Notes: a model not told the origin generated them from the sequence alone. A DNA stretch of 64,000 bases from MVRV01 sp964646755 (GCA_964646755.1 CAZYIE010000007.1:1-64000); one strand, 5' to 3'; counted from the stretch's first letter, positions 52,755 to 62,012 are shown. Program-made: numbers and translations.

Positions 52755-53540
52755 ATGCAATATGATAATCAATGCAGTGAAAGGCCGGAGGCCTTTGCTA
52801 ATATATCAGAGTTTTGGTCTATTCAACTTAATAATGAAATTTATTTAAGAAAGCATAAGAATGTTGTTCGTGGAAGTAAGCAGTATTTCGATATTATTCT
52901 TTCGGCGCGCAAAAAGTATCTTTATTACTTAGGAGATATAATCAGTTATTTAAAAAATAGTCCATCCAGATATCTTTTGGAAATTGGCTGTGGGATGGGG
53001 ACGGATGCTCTCGTCTTTGCCGAAGAAAAATTTCATGTAACAGGAATTGATTTGGCACATGGTCATTTGGAATTGGCAGAGAAATTATTCAATCTTTATA
53101 ATGAATCTGGCATATTCCGGTATGGAAATGCGGAAAACATCTGTTTTTCTGATCAGACTTTTGGTTGTGTATATTCATTAGGCGTACTGCACCATACACC
53201 TGATACACAAAAAGCAATTAAGGAAATATATCGTGTTCTCATTCCGGGAGGCAGGGCAGTTATCATGTTATATAATAAATTATCCCTCAACAATTTTACC
53301 CATTGGATAACTCGAAGGGGTTTTGAAAATGCTAAAGGGCAAACGGATGCACCTGTTACTCAGCGGTTCACAATACGTGAAATATTGGCGATGTGTTCAA
53401 ATTTTCACTCATGTAATATAAGCGTTGAATACCTTTTCGGTGCAGGATGGGGAAAGTTCTATGATTTTATGCCCAAACATATTTATCGCTTTTTGAGCAG
53501 AAGGATTGGATGGCACTTGGTTGTTTATCTGCAAAAATAA
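52755..53540 (+). CDS. Class I SAM-dependent methyltransferase, AT-rich
   Basis: About 262 residues. Motif I LEIGCGMGTDALVFA; then VTGIDLAHGHLELAEKLF and GNAENICFSDQTFGCVYSLGVLHHTPD, a Methyltransf_11 pattern. Probably modifies a sugar or lipid carrier. Its composition is strikingly AT-rich: in 52801-52860 I count 13 G/C of 60, far below the genes on both sides, pointing to separate acquisition. The start is either ATG 52755 or TTG 52740; neither has an ideal ribosome site. Confidence 0.8.
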   Translation: MQYDNQCSERPEAFANISEFWSIQLNNEIYLRKHKNVVRGSKQYFDIILSARKKYLYYLGDIISYLKNSPSRYLLEIGCGMGTDALVFAEEKFHVTGIDLAHGHLELAEKLFNLYNESGIFRYGNAENICFSDQTFGCVYSLGVLHHTPDTQKAIKEIYRVLIPGGRAVIMLYNKLSLNNFTHWITRRGFENAKGQTDAPVTQRFTIREILAMCSNFHSCNISVEYLFGAGWGKFYDFMPKHIYRFLSRRIGWHLVVYLQK

Positions 53541-53569
53541 AGAAAAAATAAAGAGATGAAAGCATTTGC

Positions 53570-54566
53570 ATGGAAGATCAAATTTCTAATGACCGGATGA
53601 CAAGGAAAGCTACAAGGTGGCAACGGACGGTTTCTCTTGTTCTACGTTTTACCGTGAGCATTGCACTTGTCGTCTGGATATTCCACTCCATCAATTGGGG
53701 AATTTTTAAAAATATAGTCATTTACCCTAAACCCTATCCACTGGCCGCTTTTATTATTTTCAGCCTTTTCTTTGTTTTTTTAGGCGGATTGAAACTTTGG
53801 GTGCTACTGCGAACGCTTCATCCCATGGGGCTCTGGCGCTTCAGCGCATATTATTTTCTTACCAGTTCGGTGGGTTCCCTTATTCCCTCTATTTTTGGTG
53901 ATTTCTCTCTAGCGGCGCTGATGAAAAAAAATCAGATCGACTATCATAATAGTTTTTACATTATTATTTTGGATAGGCTAATCACCCTGTTCATTGCCAT
54001 TTTTATTTTTACTCCTTTTACGCTTATTTTTATACTGCCCATCTCGACTATTATGGTATGGTCAATTACTGGAGCAGCGCTGGCAATAACCTTATTGGCA
54101 ATGTGGCTTTCCGCCTCGTTTCTACCCAATATTTTTCAAAGATTTTCGGCCACCCGCCGGTTCTGGGAAACGACAATCGTTTTCTTCCGCAAGAATAGAT
54201 CGAGCCTCTGGGGAAACGTTCTGATCGGTCTTTTCCGCGGGATGATTTCTGGTATTGCCCTGGCTTTTGCTTTGATAGCCNNNNNNNNNNGTCTGTATCG
54301 CCAATTCCCTGGCTGTTGTGACCCATATCCCTGTCAGTATCAGCGGATTCGGTCTCTATGAAGGGGGCGGACTAATTCTCTTCGAACATGTTGGCTTGCA
54401 ACGGGAAATGATCCTGGCCGGTCTGCTCTATCAGCGAGCCTATATTCTTATTTGGTCCCTCACAACGATAATCGTTCTCGGGTCCATCATTCTCCTGCGC
54501 CACCATAGATCAGGAAAAGAAAAAGCACAAAAAACCAGTTCATCGGGAAGTGAGCTGCCACTATGA
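53570..54566 (+). CDS. Flippase-like membrane protein (LPG synthase TM domain family), split by an N gap
   Basis: A polytopic protein with about eight helices. VSLVLRFTVSIALVVWIFH, GGLKLWVLLRTL and SSVGSLIPSIFGDFSLAALM match the lysylphosphatidylglycerol-synthase TM / UPF0104 family, and the C-terminal IPVSISGFGLYEGG is its signature. Ns at 54281-54290; the frames before and after do not match over 10 nt, so the gap size is wrong, but both halves are one gene. In glycan clusters these proteins are candidate lipid or glycan flippases. The C-terminus overlaps the next gene by ATGA. Confidence 0.82.
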
Positions 54567-55761
54567 TCCCCAATAATAAACCGGCCTATGCTTTAGCAGA
54601 TCTTTATGCTGCCCTGTTTCACGATTCCCATGCAATTGAACTATTTGAAAAGGAATTAGCTCAACGATTCGATTTTCCTGACGCCATCGTTTTTCCCTAT
54701 GGACGTAGTGCCCTTTACGCGGCATTGAAGTCGCTGAACTGTCCGTCAGGTGAGGTAGTGCAACCAGCTTATAACTGTGTAGTTGTCGCCCATGCAACAA
54801 TAGCCGCGGGACATAGGCCTGTCTTTATTGATGCATCATCTTCATTACCAAATCAAAATGCGGATCAAATGGTTCAAGCTGTCGGAAGGAAAACAGTTGC
54901 TGTTATTCCGACGAGCATTTATGGAATGACTTTTGATGCAGAGACAATGTGTGAAGACATTCGCCGTCGCAACCGGGATGCCTGCATTATAGTCGATAGT
55001 TGTCAGTCTNNNNNNNNNNGGCAGGAGATGGTGCTCTTCTGGCATTCGGGATTGGCAAACCCATGACCACACTCTATGGAGGCGCTCTGCTGACAAACCG
55101 CCGTGAACTGGCCATTGCCGTCCGTAAATTCAGGGATCGCACCTATCGCCGGTCCGGCAGTATTGCGGTATTCAGAAGCTGGTTTTACTTTATTGCCTCT
55201 TGTGCTGCTCTGTCAACATCATTAGTTCCTCTTACGGATTATCTTGTCAATGGCGATACGCCTCTGAGCCGCTACCTCTGGAAACTCCGGGCGAGGGAAT
55301 CGATACGCCTTCCGGAGAACAATGACGTCTTTATGCTGCCGATGGAAGCCGCTATTGGACGTTCTCAGCTTCAACGTGTGTCGCAATTCATGACACGACG
55401 CATAGAAATTGCCACTCAATATAACGAAGCCTTCAGAGAATTGCCAAACATAGAATTACTAGATTGGAACGAAGGTTCAACCTTCACAATCTATACAATC
55501 AGGCTTAAACATCCGCTGGACAGGCCGCAAGTAATATCTTTAATGCGTAAAAAAGGTGTCCAGTGCGATACTATCCTGAGTTATGTTATCCCGGGTCTGG
55601 AATGTTATCAGAAGCTAGGTTTTTCGGCGGAGGCATTTCCTCATGCCCATGCATGGTCTGAGTCGGTATTGAATCTTCCCAATTATCCTCTTATGACGGA
55701 TAAGCAAGTTCTTAAAGTCATTCGAACAATGGAGGAAACCATCGGAGAACTATATGGATAA
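54563..55761 (+). CDS. DegT-family PLP aminotransferase, split by an N gap
   Basis: About 400 residues, type I aminotransferase fold. VFPYGRSALYAALKSLN, VVQPAYNCVVVAHATIAAG and IIVDSCQS come before Ns (55010-55019). AFGIGKPMTTLYGGALLT, with the likely Schiff-base Lys, and the small domain ending YPLMTDKQVLKVI come after. The frame shifts across the Ns, so the gap length is not 10. It is more distant from the 45304 protein than typical paralogues and resembles DegT proteins of exopolysaccharide loci. It overlaps genes on both sides by 4 and 8 nt. Confidence 0.85.
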
Positions 55762-56488
55762 TTGTTCTGCGCCCATTGAAACATTACGTTCCGAGTATGA
55801 CGGAAGGTTACTTGATCCGGCAGAACGAAGATATCAGGCGATGCGTCTTTATTATGCTCTTGTAGCGGCGAAGAAATGGCCGTCAAATCCACGTATCCTT
55901 GATGTAGGATGCGGAGCGGGCTTTAAACTGGCGTTCTTAGGGCCGAGAGCTTTATTGCGTGTCGGGTGTGATATTCGTCGGGAGGTTTATCTTCAGGCAA
56001 GAATAAATGTTCCTCAAATTCATTTCATCCAGGCAAGTGGAATGCAATTGCCCTTTCCCGATGGGTGTTTCGATTTTGTTACGTGTATCAGCGTTATTGA
56101 GGAATTTCCTGATTTCAAGGCCGCCGTTAAAGAGATGGCGCGATGTGTGGCGCCCAATGGTGCTCTTTGTATAAACGTAACTAATGGCGTTCTTCTTCAA
56201 CCTTTGTATCGATTAGCTCAATATTTCGGTAAAACAATTCCAGAAAACTGGAGGTTTTTTGCCCGGGCAAGTGCTTCTATTGTTCAGAGTATACCAAGCG
56301 ATGGTCATCATATGGACGGACTGGAAGGCTGGCAATACACTCATTTAACGCCTTATATCATTCGAAGCCAGTTTCCGATCATGAGATATTTCCCTCTATC
56401 GCTGCTTAATATTGTATCACGTCATCTAGCTCCGACCTTTGTCCATGTCTGGCAAAGACCCGCGGAATCCGGTGAGGGAAGAAAATAA
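55754..56488 (+). CDS. Class I SAM-dependent methyltransferase
   Basis: 244 residues. Motif I LDVGCGAGFKLAFLG, then RVGCDIRREVYLQAR, GMQLPFPDGCFDFVTCISVIEEFPD. Methyltransf_11 type. Overlaps the aminotransferase gene by 8 nt with GGAG upstream and is followed 2 nt later by the asparagine-synthase-like gene, so it is in one translational unit. Acceptor unknown; likely a glycan or its lipid-linked precursor. Confidence 0.82.
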   Translation: MDNCSAPIETLRSEYDGRLLDPAERRYQAMRLYYALVAAKKWPSNPRILDVGCGAGFKLAFLGPRALLRVGCDIRREVYLQARINVPQIHFIQASGMQLPFPDGCFDFVTCISVIEEFPDFKAAVKEMARCVAPNGALCINVTNGVLLQPLYRLAQYFGKTIPENWRFFARASASIVQSIPSDGHHMDGLEGWQYTHLTPYIIRSQFPIMRYFPLSLLNIVSRHLAPTFVHVWQRPAESGEGRK

Positions 56489-56490
56489 TT

Positions 56491-58416
56491 ATGTGTGGAA
56501 TTTGTGGAATAGCCGGTCCGGGAGGGTGCCGGGAAACAGTTGAGAGGATGACGAAGGTCATTGCGCATCGCGGGCCGGACGGATGCGGTATTCATGAGGG
56601 AAAGGGAATCTTTCTTGGTCACCGGCGTCTTTCCATAATCGATCTCAAAACCGGTGATCAACCCATGAGCAACGAAGACAGAAATTTATGGGTCGTCTTC
56701 AACGGTGAAATTTACAATTTTATGGAACTGCGCAGGGAGTTAGAAGAGCGCGGACATCATTTTTCAACAAAGAGTGATACGGAAGTTCTTATCCATGGGT
56801 ATGAGGAATACGGCCTTTCGTTTCTCCCGAAACTAAACGGCATTTTTGCTTATGCTCTCTGGGATGACCATCGTAGAAGACTGCTTCTCGTCCGTGATTA
56901 TTTCGGTGTCAAACCCCTCCACTATCACTTTGACGGAAAGACGCTGCGCTTTGCCTCGGAAATCAAATCCATTATCCAGGATGCCCGCATACCACGAGAA
57001 CCCGATTACCAGAGTATACACTATTTTCTAAACCTTCGCTATATACCCGGAGAAGGGACGCTTTTCAAAGGCATTAAAAGATTGCCGGCAGCCCATTATC
57101 TCCTTTACGAAAACGGACAGATAACGATTCAAAAGTATTTTAATCTTCAACCCATGGAGCAAAAGCTAAAATCGGAAGCAGACTACTGCGAAGGCATCCG
57201 GCACTATTTACAGGAGTCTGTCCGCAGACAGAAAATCAGTGATGTCCCCGTCGGTGTTTATCTTTCCGGCGGTCTTGATTCCAGTGCCCTTGTCGCTTTT
57301 ATGAAAGAGGTGACTGACGAACCAGTCCGCACTTTTTCTATGGGATTTAATGAACCTACGGATGAACTAGATGATGCCAAGGTCATTGCAGGCCATTTCC
57401 GGACGGATCATCACGAAATCCGTCTGTCTCCCAACCCCCTGCGTTATTTTCCCGAAGTCATCTGGCACGCGGAGGAACCCAAGGAAAATATTCTGCAAGG
57501 TTTTCTCCTGTCACGCTTTGCCGCTCAGCACGTCAAAGTTTGTCTGGGAGGACTTGGCGGTGATGAATTATTCGCGGGCTATGATCTGCACAAGTATATT
57601 TATCCGGTGCGCCACCTGCACCGGTTCGTTCCACCCTTCATTTCTTCAGGCATTCTTTCCCCGCTGCGGCGTGCTTTGTTTTCCATGCAAAACAAAACCG
57701 GATGCTTATCCCTGGATGAATACCGCAGGGGTATACAGATGCTCCTTTCAATTGGCGACCCTGTCCATTATTACCTGATCTTGCGCAATACCTGGGATGA
57801 TGATAACGGCGCTTATAAAAATATTTACAGTTCTGGATTTTCCACACATAACTTGATGAAGACAGGAACCAAATTCAATGCATTTTTTCAAGAAAAGGAT
57901 AAGGATATTCTGGATCATGTTCTCTGGGCGGAATTTCACACGAAGATGCAGGATGATTTCCTGATGAATGAGGACCGCACGTCCATGGCCAATGGCCTGG
58001 AAGTGAGGGTCCCGTTTCTGGACCGCGATTTGGTCCGGTTTGCCATGTCCATACCTTTGGACGTGAAGATGAAAAATGGCGAACTGAAATATCTTTTTCG
58101 TCAGGCCATGAAAAGTGTTCTGCCTCCGCATACTTTGGCGAAAAAGAAGTGGGGCTTCAGCTTTAATCCATACTATCAGTTTCAGAAAGATTTAAAATTA
58201 GTGGCAGAGCTGATCCTCACGCGGCAACGCATTGAGGATCGGGGCATATTCAACTATACTTATCTAAAGAAAATAATGGAATACCCACCTCATCCCCGCC
58301 TGCGTTGGCACTATTTCTTTCTATGGTTGGCCTTGGGGATGGAAATATGGTTTCATATGTTTATTGACGGTGATGTGGCAAATCCGTCATTCGACTTGGA
58401 GTTTTATATTAAGTAA
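56491..58416 (+). CDS. Asparagine-synthase-type glutamine amidotransferase
   Basis: 641 residues. N-terminal glutaminase with catalytic Cys2 (MCGICGIAG) and HRGPDGCG, GHRRLSIIDL, NGEIYNF; C-terminal synthetase with the PP-loop VGVYLSGGLDSSALVA, then LGGLGGDELFAGY and VRVPFLDRDLVRFAM. Genuine AsnB makes asparagine, but relatives in O-antigen loci (WbpS, WbmE) amidate uronic acids. The gene sits in a locus with uronate-type sugar enzymes, so uronic-acid amidation is a good alternative. Locally GC-rich: 38 of 60 bases at 56521-56580. Confidence 0.9.
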   Translation: MCGICGIAGPGGCRETVERMTKVIAHRGPDGCGIHEGKGIFLGHRRLSIIDLKTGDQPMSNEDRNLWVVFNGEIYNFMELRRELEERGHHFSTKSDTEVLIHGYEEYGLSFLPKLNGIFAYALWDDHRRRLLLVRDYFGVKPLHYHFDGKTLRFASEIKSIIQDARIPREPDYQSIHYFLNLRYIPGEGTLFKGIKRLPAAHYLLYENGQITIQKYFNLQPMEQKLKSEADYCEGIRHYLQESVRRQKISDVPVGVYLSGGLDSSALVAFMKEVTDEPVRTFSMGFNEPTDELDDAKVIAGHFRTDHHEIRLSPNPLRYFPEVIWHAEEPKENILQGFLLSRFAAQHVKVCLGGLGGDELFAGYDLHKYIYPVRHLHRFVPPFISSGILSPLRRALFSMQNKTGCLSLDEYRRGIQMLLSIGDPVHYYLILRNTWDDDNGAYKNIYSSGFSTHNLMKTGTKFNAFFQEKDKDILDHVLWAEFHTKMQDDFLMNEDRTSMANGLEVRVPFLDRDLVRFAMSIPLDVKMKNGELKYLFRQAMKSVLPPHTLAKKKWGFSFNPYYQFQKDLKLVAELILTRQRIEDRGIFNYTYLKKIMEYPPHPRLRWHYFFLWLALGMEIWFHMFIDGDVANPSFDLEFYIK

Positions 58417-59998
58417 TTTTCTGCAAACCTTTTTTTGCCTTCAATACATATATATTGCCGCATTGTGAGCATTGATGTTTTGTGTTGAGCTTATTGCCGC
58501 ATTCGCACATCCAGCCTTTTTGCCGGGCTGGGTTTCCGATCATTAAAGCATAATCAGCAACATCTTTGGTCACTACTGCACCGGCTCCGATAAAGGCATA
58601 GCGGCCGATGGTATGTCCGCAGACAATCGTACAATTGGCGCCCAGTGTTGCACCATTTTTAACCAGTGTCGGCTTTATTTCCGACATTCTTTTGATCTCG
58701 GAACGGGGGTTAATAACATTCGTAAAAACGGCGGATGGGCCGCAAAAAACATAATCTTCCAGAGTTATACCTTTGTAGACGGAAACATTGTTTTGAATTT
58801 TGCAACCATCGCCTACGGTGACATCGGGGCCGATAACTACATTTTGTCCAATAGAACAATTAGTACCGATTTTTGAGCCGTTGATTATATGGGAGAAATG
58901 CCATATTTTAGTTCCCGTGCCAATTTCCACGTTATCATCGATCTCGGCTGTCGAATGGATATAACTAATTTCTTTATTGCCGGAAGGCAGCGTCATATTT
59001 TTTAAATTAATCCTTAATCCATTTTCATTTAAAGATCGTTCCGAAGCATTTAAAACCTTCAAAACACGCAATCCTTCTTCACCATTGGTCTTAGGCTGCC
59101 TTCCTTTTTCCAGACAATCCAAAAAGTGTTCACATTCCATTTTTAACGGTTCGGCATAAGGAATGGAAACGCGTTCGGGAACGCCGCGAGTCGGCACGGG
59201 AATGTTGTTTTCCCAATTCACAGAGTGCGGGTAGATAAGCAGTTTTTCTTCCCAGGGCAGGGTATCGTCAAACACAGCCATTTTTTGATCACCGACAACA
59301 ACCAGCTTTTGTTCTTTAAAGGGATGCAGCCAGGAAACAAACACATGAGCTTTCATGCCTGAAGAAAATTCCAGATGAGTTGTAGTTACATCGGCGATTT
59401 TCTTATGCAAATAATTTCCGCCGGTAGCAATGACGCTTTCCGGTTCTTCACCGGCCAGAGCAAGAATCATGGAAATATCATGCGGGGCGAAAGACCAGAG
59501 TATGTTTTCTTCCCGGCGAATTTTTCCTAAATTGAGACGGTGGGAATAAATATAATTGATGCGTCCTAAATCGCCGCGGACGGCCAGTTCTTTTAGCTTA
59601 ATAAAAGCGGGGTGATATTGCAGGAGATGGCCGACCATTAATAGCAATTTGTTCTTCCGGGCTAAGGAAATCAGTTCCGCAGCATCCTTTTCGGAAAGAG
59701 TCAGCGGTTTTTCCACGAAAACATGTTTGCCGGCAAGCAATGCTTCGCGAGCCAGACCAAAATGGGTTTCAGCAGGAGTGGCAATGGCGATAGCAGAAAT
59801 ATCTTTTCGGGCCAGAACATCTTTTAATGAGTGAAGCACAGCACAGGAAGGGTATAATTTCTGCATTTGCTCAAGTGATGACTGGTTTTCATCGTAAATC
59901 GCTTTCAGCATACCCAGTTCAAAGAAATTACGGACTAAATTTTTACCCCAGTTTCCCGCACCAATAACAGCAATGGATAAAGATTTGCTTTTTATCAT
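58409..59998 (-). CDS. Fusion of a WlbA-like oxidoreductase and a WlbB-like acetyltransferase with a C-terminal zinc ribbon
   Basis: 529 residues. Residues ~8-340 are a Gfo/Idh/MocA oxidoreductase (AVIGAGNWGKNLVR, VFVEKPLTLSEKDA, WSFAPHDISMIL). Residues ~345-490 are a left-handed beta-helix acetyltransferase (GTGTKIWHFSHIINGSKIG, IGQNVVIGPDVTVGDG, VFCGPSAVFTNVINPRSE). The end CECGNKLNTKHQCSQCG is a four-Cys zinc ribbon. Oxidation and N-acetylation flank the transamination step in 2,3-diamino-uronate synthesis; fusing them would channel the product. An analogous pair exists as separate genes at 46422 and 47485. The gene converges with the amidotransferase gene (8-nt overlap of ends). Confidence 0.88.
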   Translation of the reverse strand: MIKSKSLSIAVIGAGNWGKNLVRNFFELGMLKAIYDENQSSLEQMQKLYPSCAVLHSLKDVLARKDISAIAIATPAETHFGLAREALLAGKHVFVEKPLTLSEKDAAELISLARKNKLLLMVGHLLQYHPAFIKLKELAVRGDLGRINYIYSHRLNLGKIRREENILWSFAPHDISMILALAGEEPESVIATGGNYLHKKIADVTTTHLEFSSGMKAHVFVSWLHPFKEQKLVVVGDQKMAVFDDTLPWEEKLLIYPHSVNWENNIPVPTRGVPERVSIPYAEPLKMECEHFLDCLEKGRQPKTNGEEGLRVLKVLNASERSLNENGLRINLKNMTLPSGNKEISYIHSTAEIDDNVEIGTGTKIWHFSHIINGSKIGTNCSIGQNVVIGPDVTVGDGCKIQNNVSVYKGITLEDYVFCGPSAVFTNVINPRSEIKRMSEIKPTLVKNGATLGANCTIVCGHTIGRYAFIGAGAVVTKDVADYALMIGNPARQKGWMCECGNKLNTKHQCSQCGNIYVLKAKKGLQKIT

Positions 59999-60026
59999 TT
60001 TTTGCTCTCAAAGATTTCATTATAAT

Positions 60027-60097
60027 CGTCATTCCGGTGAAAACCGGAATCCAGTAATTTCAATATGTTCTGGATACCGTCTTTCGACGGTATGACG
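60027..60097. repeat. Intergenic palindromic repeat with three-way-junction fold
   Basis: CGTCAT (60027-60032) pairs with ATGACG (60092-60097). Inside are two hairpins, CCGGT/ACCGG (60034-60048) and TACCGTC/GACGGTA (60075-60092), and CCAG/CTGG. This looks like a REP- or MITE-type dispersed palindrome; no coding capacity. Confidence 0.65.
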
Positions 60098-60134
60098 GTA
60101 TTTGGGACTTCATAAGATTTCACCATAATATTTT

Positions 60135-61238
60135 TTAAGACTTATACAGCCTTTCATTATCCTGAATATCCATCCACATGGCAAATAAAAGCGATTGGAA
60201 ACTGCCGGTAAAGAGAAAAAAGAAAACCAGCATTGTAATCGGCGACACGTCCACTCCCCCGAAAGTTAGAGAAATTATTTTAATGGCATATGGTATGGAA
60301 CAAAGACCAAGAATAAAAGAAAAATGATAAAGTAAAAATAAAGGATGAAAATCACGAAACAGATATTTAACCCATAACCTTTTGAAAAATGATTTTAACA
60401 ATAGCCAGGATATTTTAGGAATTACCCGGGTTACATTCATCTTGGACACTTCACCAATGTTGTAAACAGGCTTGATTTTGACTTCTTTAAGGGTGCAAAA
60501 AGCAATATTGAGTTTAACCAGCATATCGTTGGGCATACCGTATCTTTTGTAGATATCATGCAGCGTGATGGCGTTCAAAGCGTTAAGAGAGATGGCCGTA
60601 TAACCGGTTTGAGTGTCGGAAACATGCCAATATCCGGAAGATATTTTGGTCAAAATTGATAAAATGGAATTGCCGAAAAAGCGGGTTTTGGGAATAACGA
60701 AACGGGCGCTGCCATGGATCAGGCGGTTGCCTTTGACATAATCGATATCCTCGTTAATTACCGGCAGGCAGATGGATGCCAGTTCCGCCGGGTCCATCTG
60801 GCCATCTCCCGCCATTACCGCGGTGCAATCGATCTTATTGTCCCGGCACCATTTATAACCACGGGCAATAGCTGCGCCCACGCCGCCGTTTTTTAAATGA
60901 TTGATTAAAATAACCCGGTCAGAGGTCTCGGAAATATTAACTATCCGGGAAGGAATAAAGAAATCAATATCAGCCTGCTGCTGTTCTTTTAATACTTTAT
61001 CCGCATGGTTATATTTATTTTCAGACGGGGAAGGAATGTTAATTTCGTAGCCTACAGGAAGTGGCAGATTATTCATATTTATATATTCAGTAACTATATC
61101 GGTTGTTTTATCATTGGAGAAATCGTTGACGATAATTATCCGGTCCACGAAATCGGGCATTGTTTCGATAACCCGTCGGATTTGTTTTTCTTCATTGTAC
61201 GCAGGAACTACGACAGCTATTGTTTTGTTCATTAACAT
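60135..61238 (-). CDS. Family 2 glycosyltransferase with C-terminal membrane helices
   Basis: 367 residues. Opens TIAVVVPAYNEEKQIRRVIE; the metal-binding part is AVMAGDGQMDPAELA, in DPM1/DPG-synthase style, and two C-terminal membrane helices (~295-320, 332-355) anchor it. An unusual ~70-residue insert (NMNNLPLPVGYEINI to DRVILINHL) splits the nucleotide-binding half. It probably loads a sugar on a polyprenyl phosphate or extends a lipid-linked glycan. ATG 61238 has GGAG 8 nt upstream. Confidence 0.85.
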   Translation of the reverse strand: MLMNKTIAVVVPAYNEEKQIRRVIETMPDFVDRIIIVNDFSNDKTTDIVTEYINMNNLPLPVGYEINIPSPSENKYNHADKVLKEQQQADIDFFIPSRIVNISETSDRVILINHLKNGGVGAAIARGYKWCRDNKIDCTAVMAGDGQMDPAELASICLPVINEDIDYVKGNRLIHGSARFVIPKTRFFGNSILSILTKISSGYWHVSDTQTGYTAISLNALNAITLHDIYKRYGMPNDMLVKLNIAFCTLKEVKIKPVYNIGEVSKMNVTRVIPKISWLLLKSFFKRLWVKYLFRDFHPLFLLYHFSFILGLCSIPYAIKIISLTFGGVDVSPITMLVFFFLFTGSFQSLLFAMWMDIQDNERLYKS

Positions 61239-61433
61239 TTACGCAACTCCATATTATAAACTTTTGTAGACTTACTATCTTTATGGAGATTTGTCCAAAA
61301 AAAAATGGGTATAATATTGGAATTTACTTGATATTATTTAATCATGAACAAAAAGGATATCGGAAATGGCGGAGTGGCAGAAAGCGGAGTGAGGGAAGAT
61401 CGCAATAACAGCTTTTCCCCAATTAAAAGTCGA

Positions 61434-61462
61434 TTGACAGGCGATAATGAACCTTATATAAT
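61434..61462 (+). promoter_or_regulatory. Consensus sigma-70 promoter of the toxin-antitoxin pair
   Basis: TTGACA (61434-61439), exactly 17 nt, TATAAT (61457-61462): a perfect consensus promoter, 27 nt before the antitoxin start. The preceding spacer 61239-61433 shows no gene. Confidence 0.85.
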
Positions 61463-61489
61463 CAGGTAAAAAAGTAAAGAGGTACAACG

Positions 61490-61765
61490 ATGCGTATTAG
61501 TAGCAAACGACAAATCGCCATTCCGCAGCGCGTGATGACAGCCTTGAACCTAAAAACCGGCGATGAAATAGATATCCGGATCGAAAACGGGACAGCATAC
61601 GTTGTGCCAGTCGCCACGATAAAAGTACCCCGGGAACAGGCTTGGTTCTGGACGAAGGAATGGCAGGACAGGGAGCGGGAGGCCGACGCCGACATTACTG
61701 AGGGGAAAATTCGTGATTTCGACAGCATCGAGGCTCTCATGAAAGATCTGCACAGTGATCATTAG
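61490..61765 (+). CDS. AbrB/SpoVT-type antitoxin
   Basis: 91 residues. Residues 1-45 form a swapped-hairpin AbrB DNA-binding domain (MRISSKRQIAIPQRVM, LNLKTGDEIDIRIENG). The acidic C-terminal half (WFWTKEWQDREREADADITEGKI) would wrap and neutralise the toxin. Such antitoxins bind their own promoter, here a consensus sigma-70 site. The final codons overlap the toxin start by 11 nt, which couples the two. Confidence 0.88.
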   Translation: MRISSKRQIAIPQRVMTALNLKTGDEIDIRIENGTAYVVPVATIKVPREQAWFWTKEWQDREREADADITEGKIRDFDSIEALMKDLHSDH

Positions 61766-62012
61766 ACGAACAAACGCTTTTCTCAAAGATTACCGAGGAT
61801 TGCCCTCCGAGATTCGGGAACGTGTTGACAAGCAGTTGCATAATCTGTTTGAGGATTTCCGCCATCCCTCTTTGAGGTTGAAGAAATTGAGTGGGACAGA
61901 TAAATTCGAGATCCGCATCAGCAAGGGATACCGTCTGACTTTGCGCTTCGAAAAAGGTGTGGTCGAACTGCGTCGCGTTGGCACCCACGATATACTGAGG
62001 GAAGAAGGATAA
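61755..62012 (+). CDS. RelE/ParE-superfamily toxin
   Basis: 85 residues, type II toxin fold. RRTNAFLKDYRGLPSEIRERVDKQL then LKKLSGTDKFEIRISKGYRLTLRFEKG and RRVGTHDIL: the basic C-terminal strands are the RelE-like active surface. It most likely cleaves ribosome-bound mRNA (RelE), though ParE-type gyrase action cannot be excluded. Start GTG 61755 inside the antitoxin gene. Pairing of an AbrB-type antitoxin with a RelE-type toxin is known but less common than with MazF or PIN toxins. Confidence 0.87.
   Translation: MIIRRTNAFLKDYRGLPSEIRERVDKQLHNLFEDFRHPSLRLKKLSGTDKFEIRISKGYRLTLRFEKGVVELRRVGTHDILREEG

Noticed and set aside
56491..58416. Lasso-peptide cyclase (asparagine-synthase homologue)
   Set aside because: Cys2 glutaminase is complete and no precursor peptide or B-protein gene lies nearby; glycan context fits better.
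61239..61433. Gene fragment before the toxin-antitoxin pair
   Set aside because: Short frame without start signal or motif; treated as spacer.
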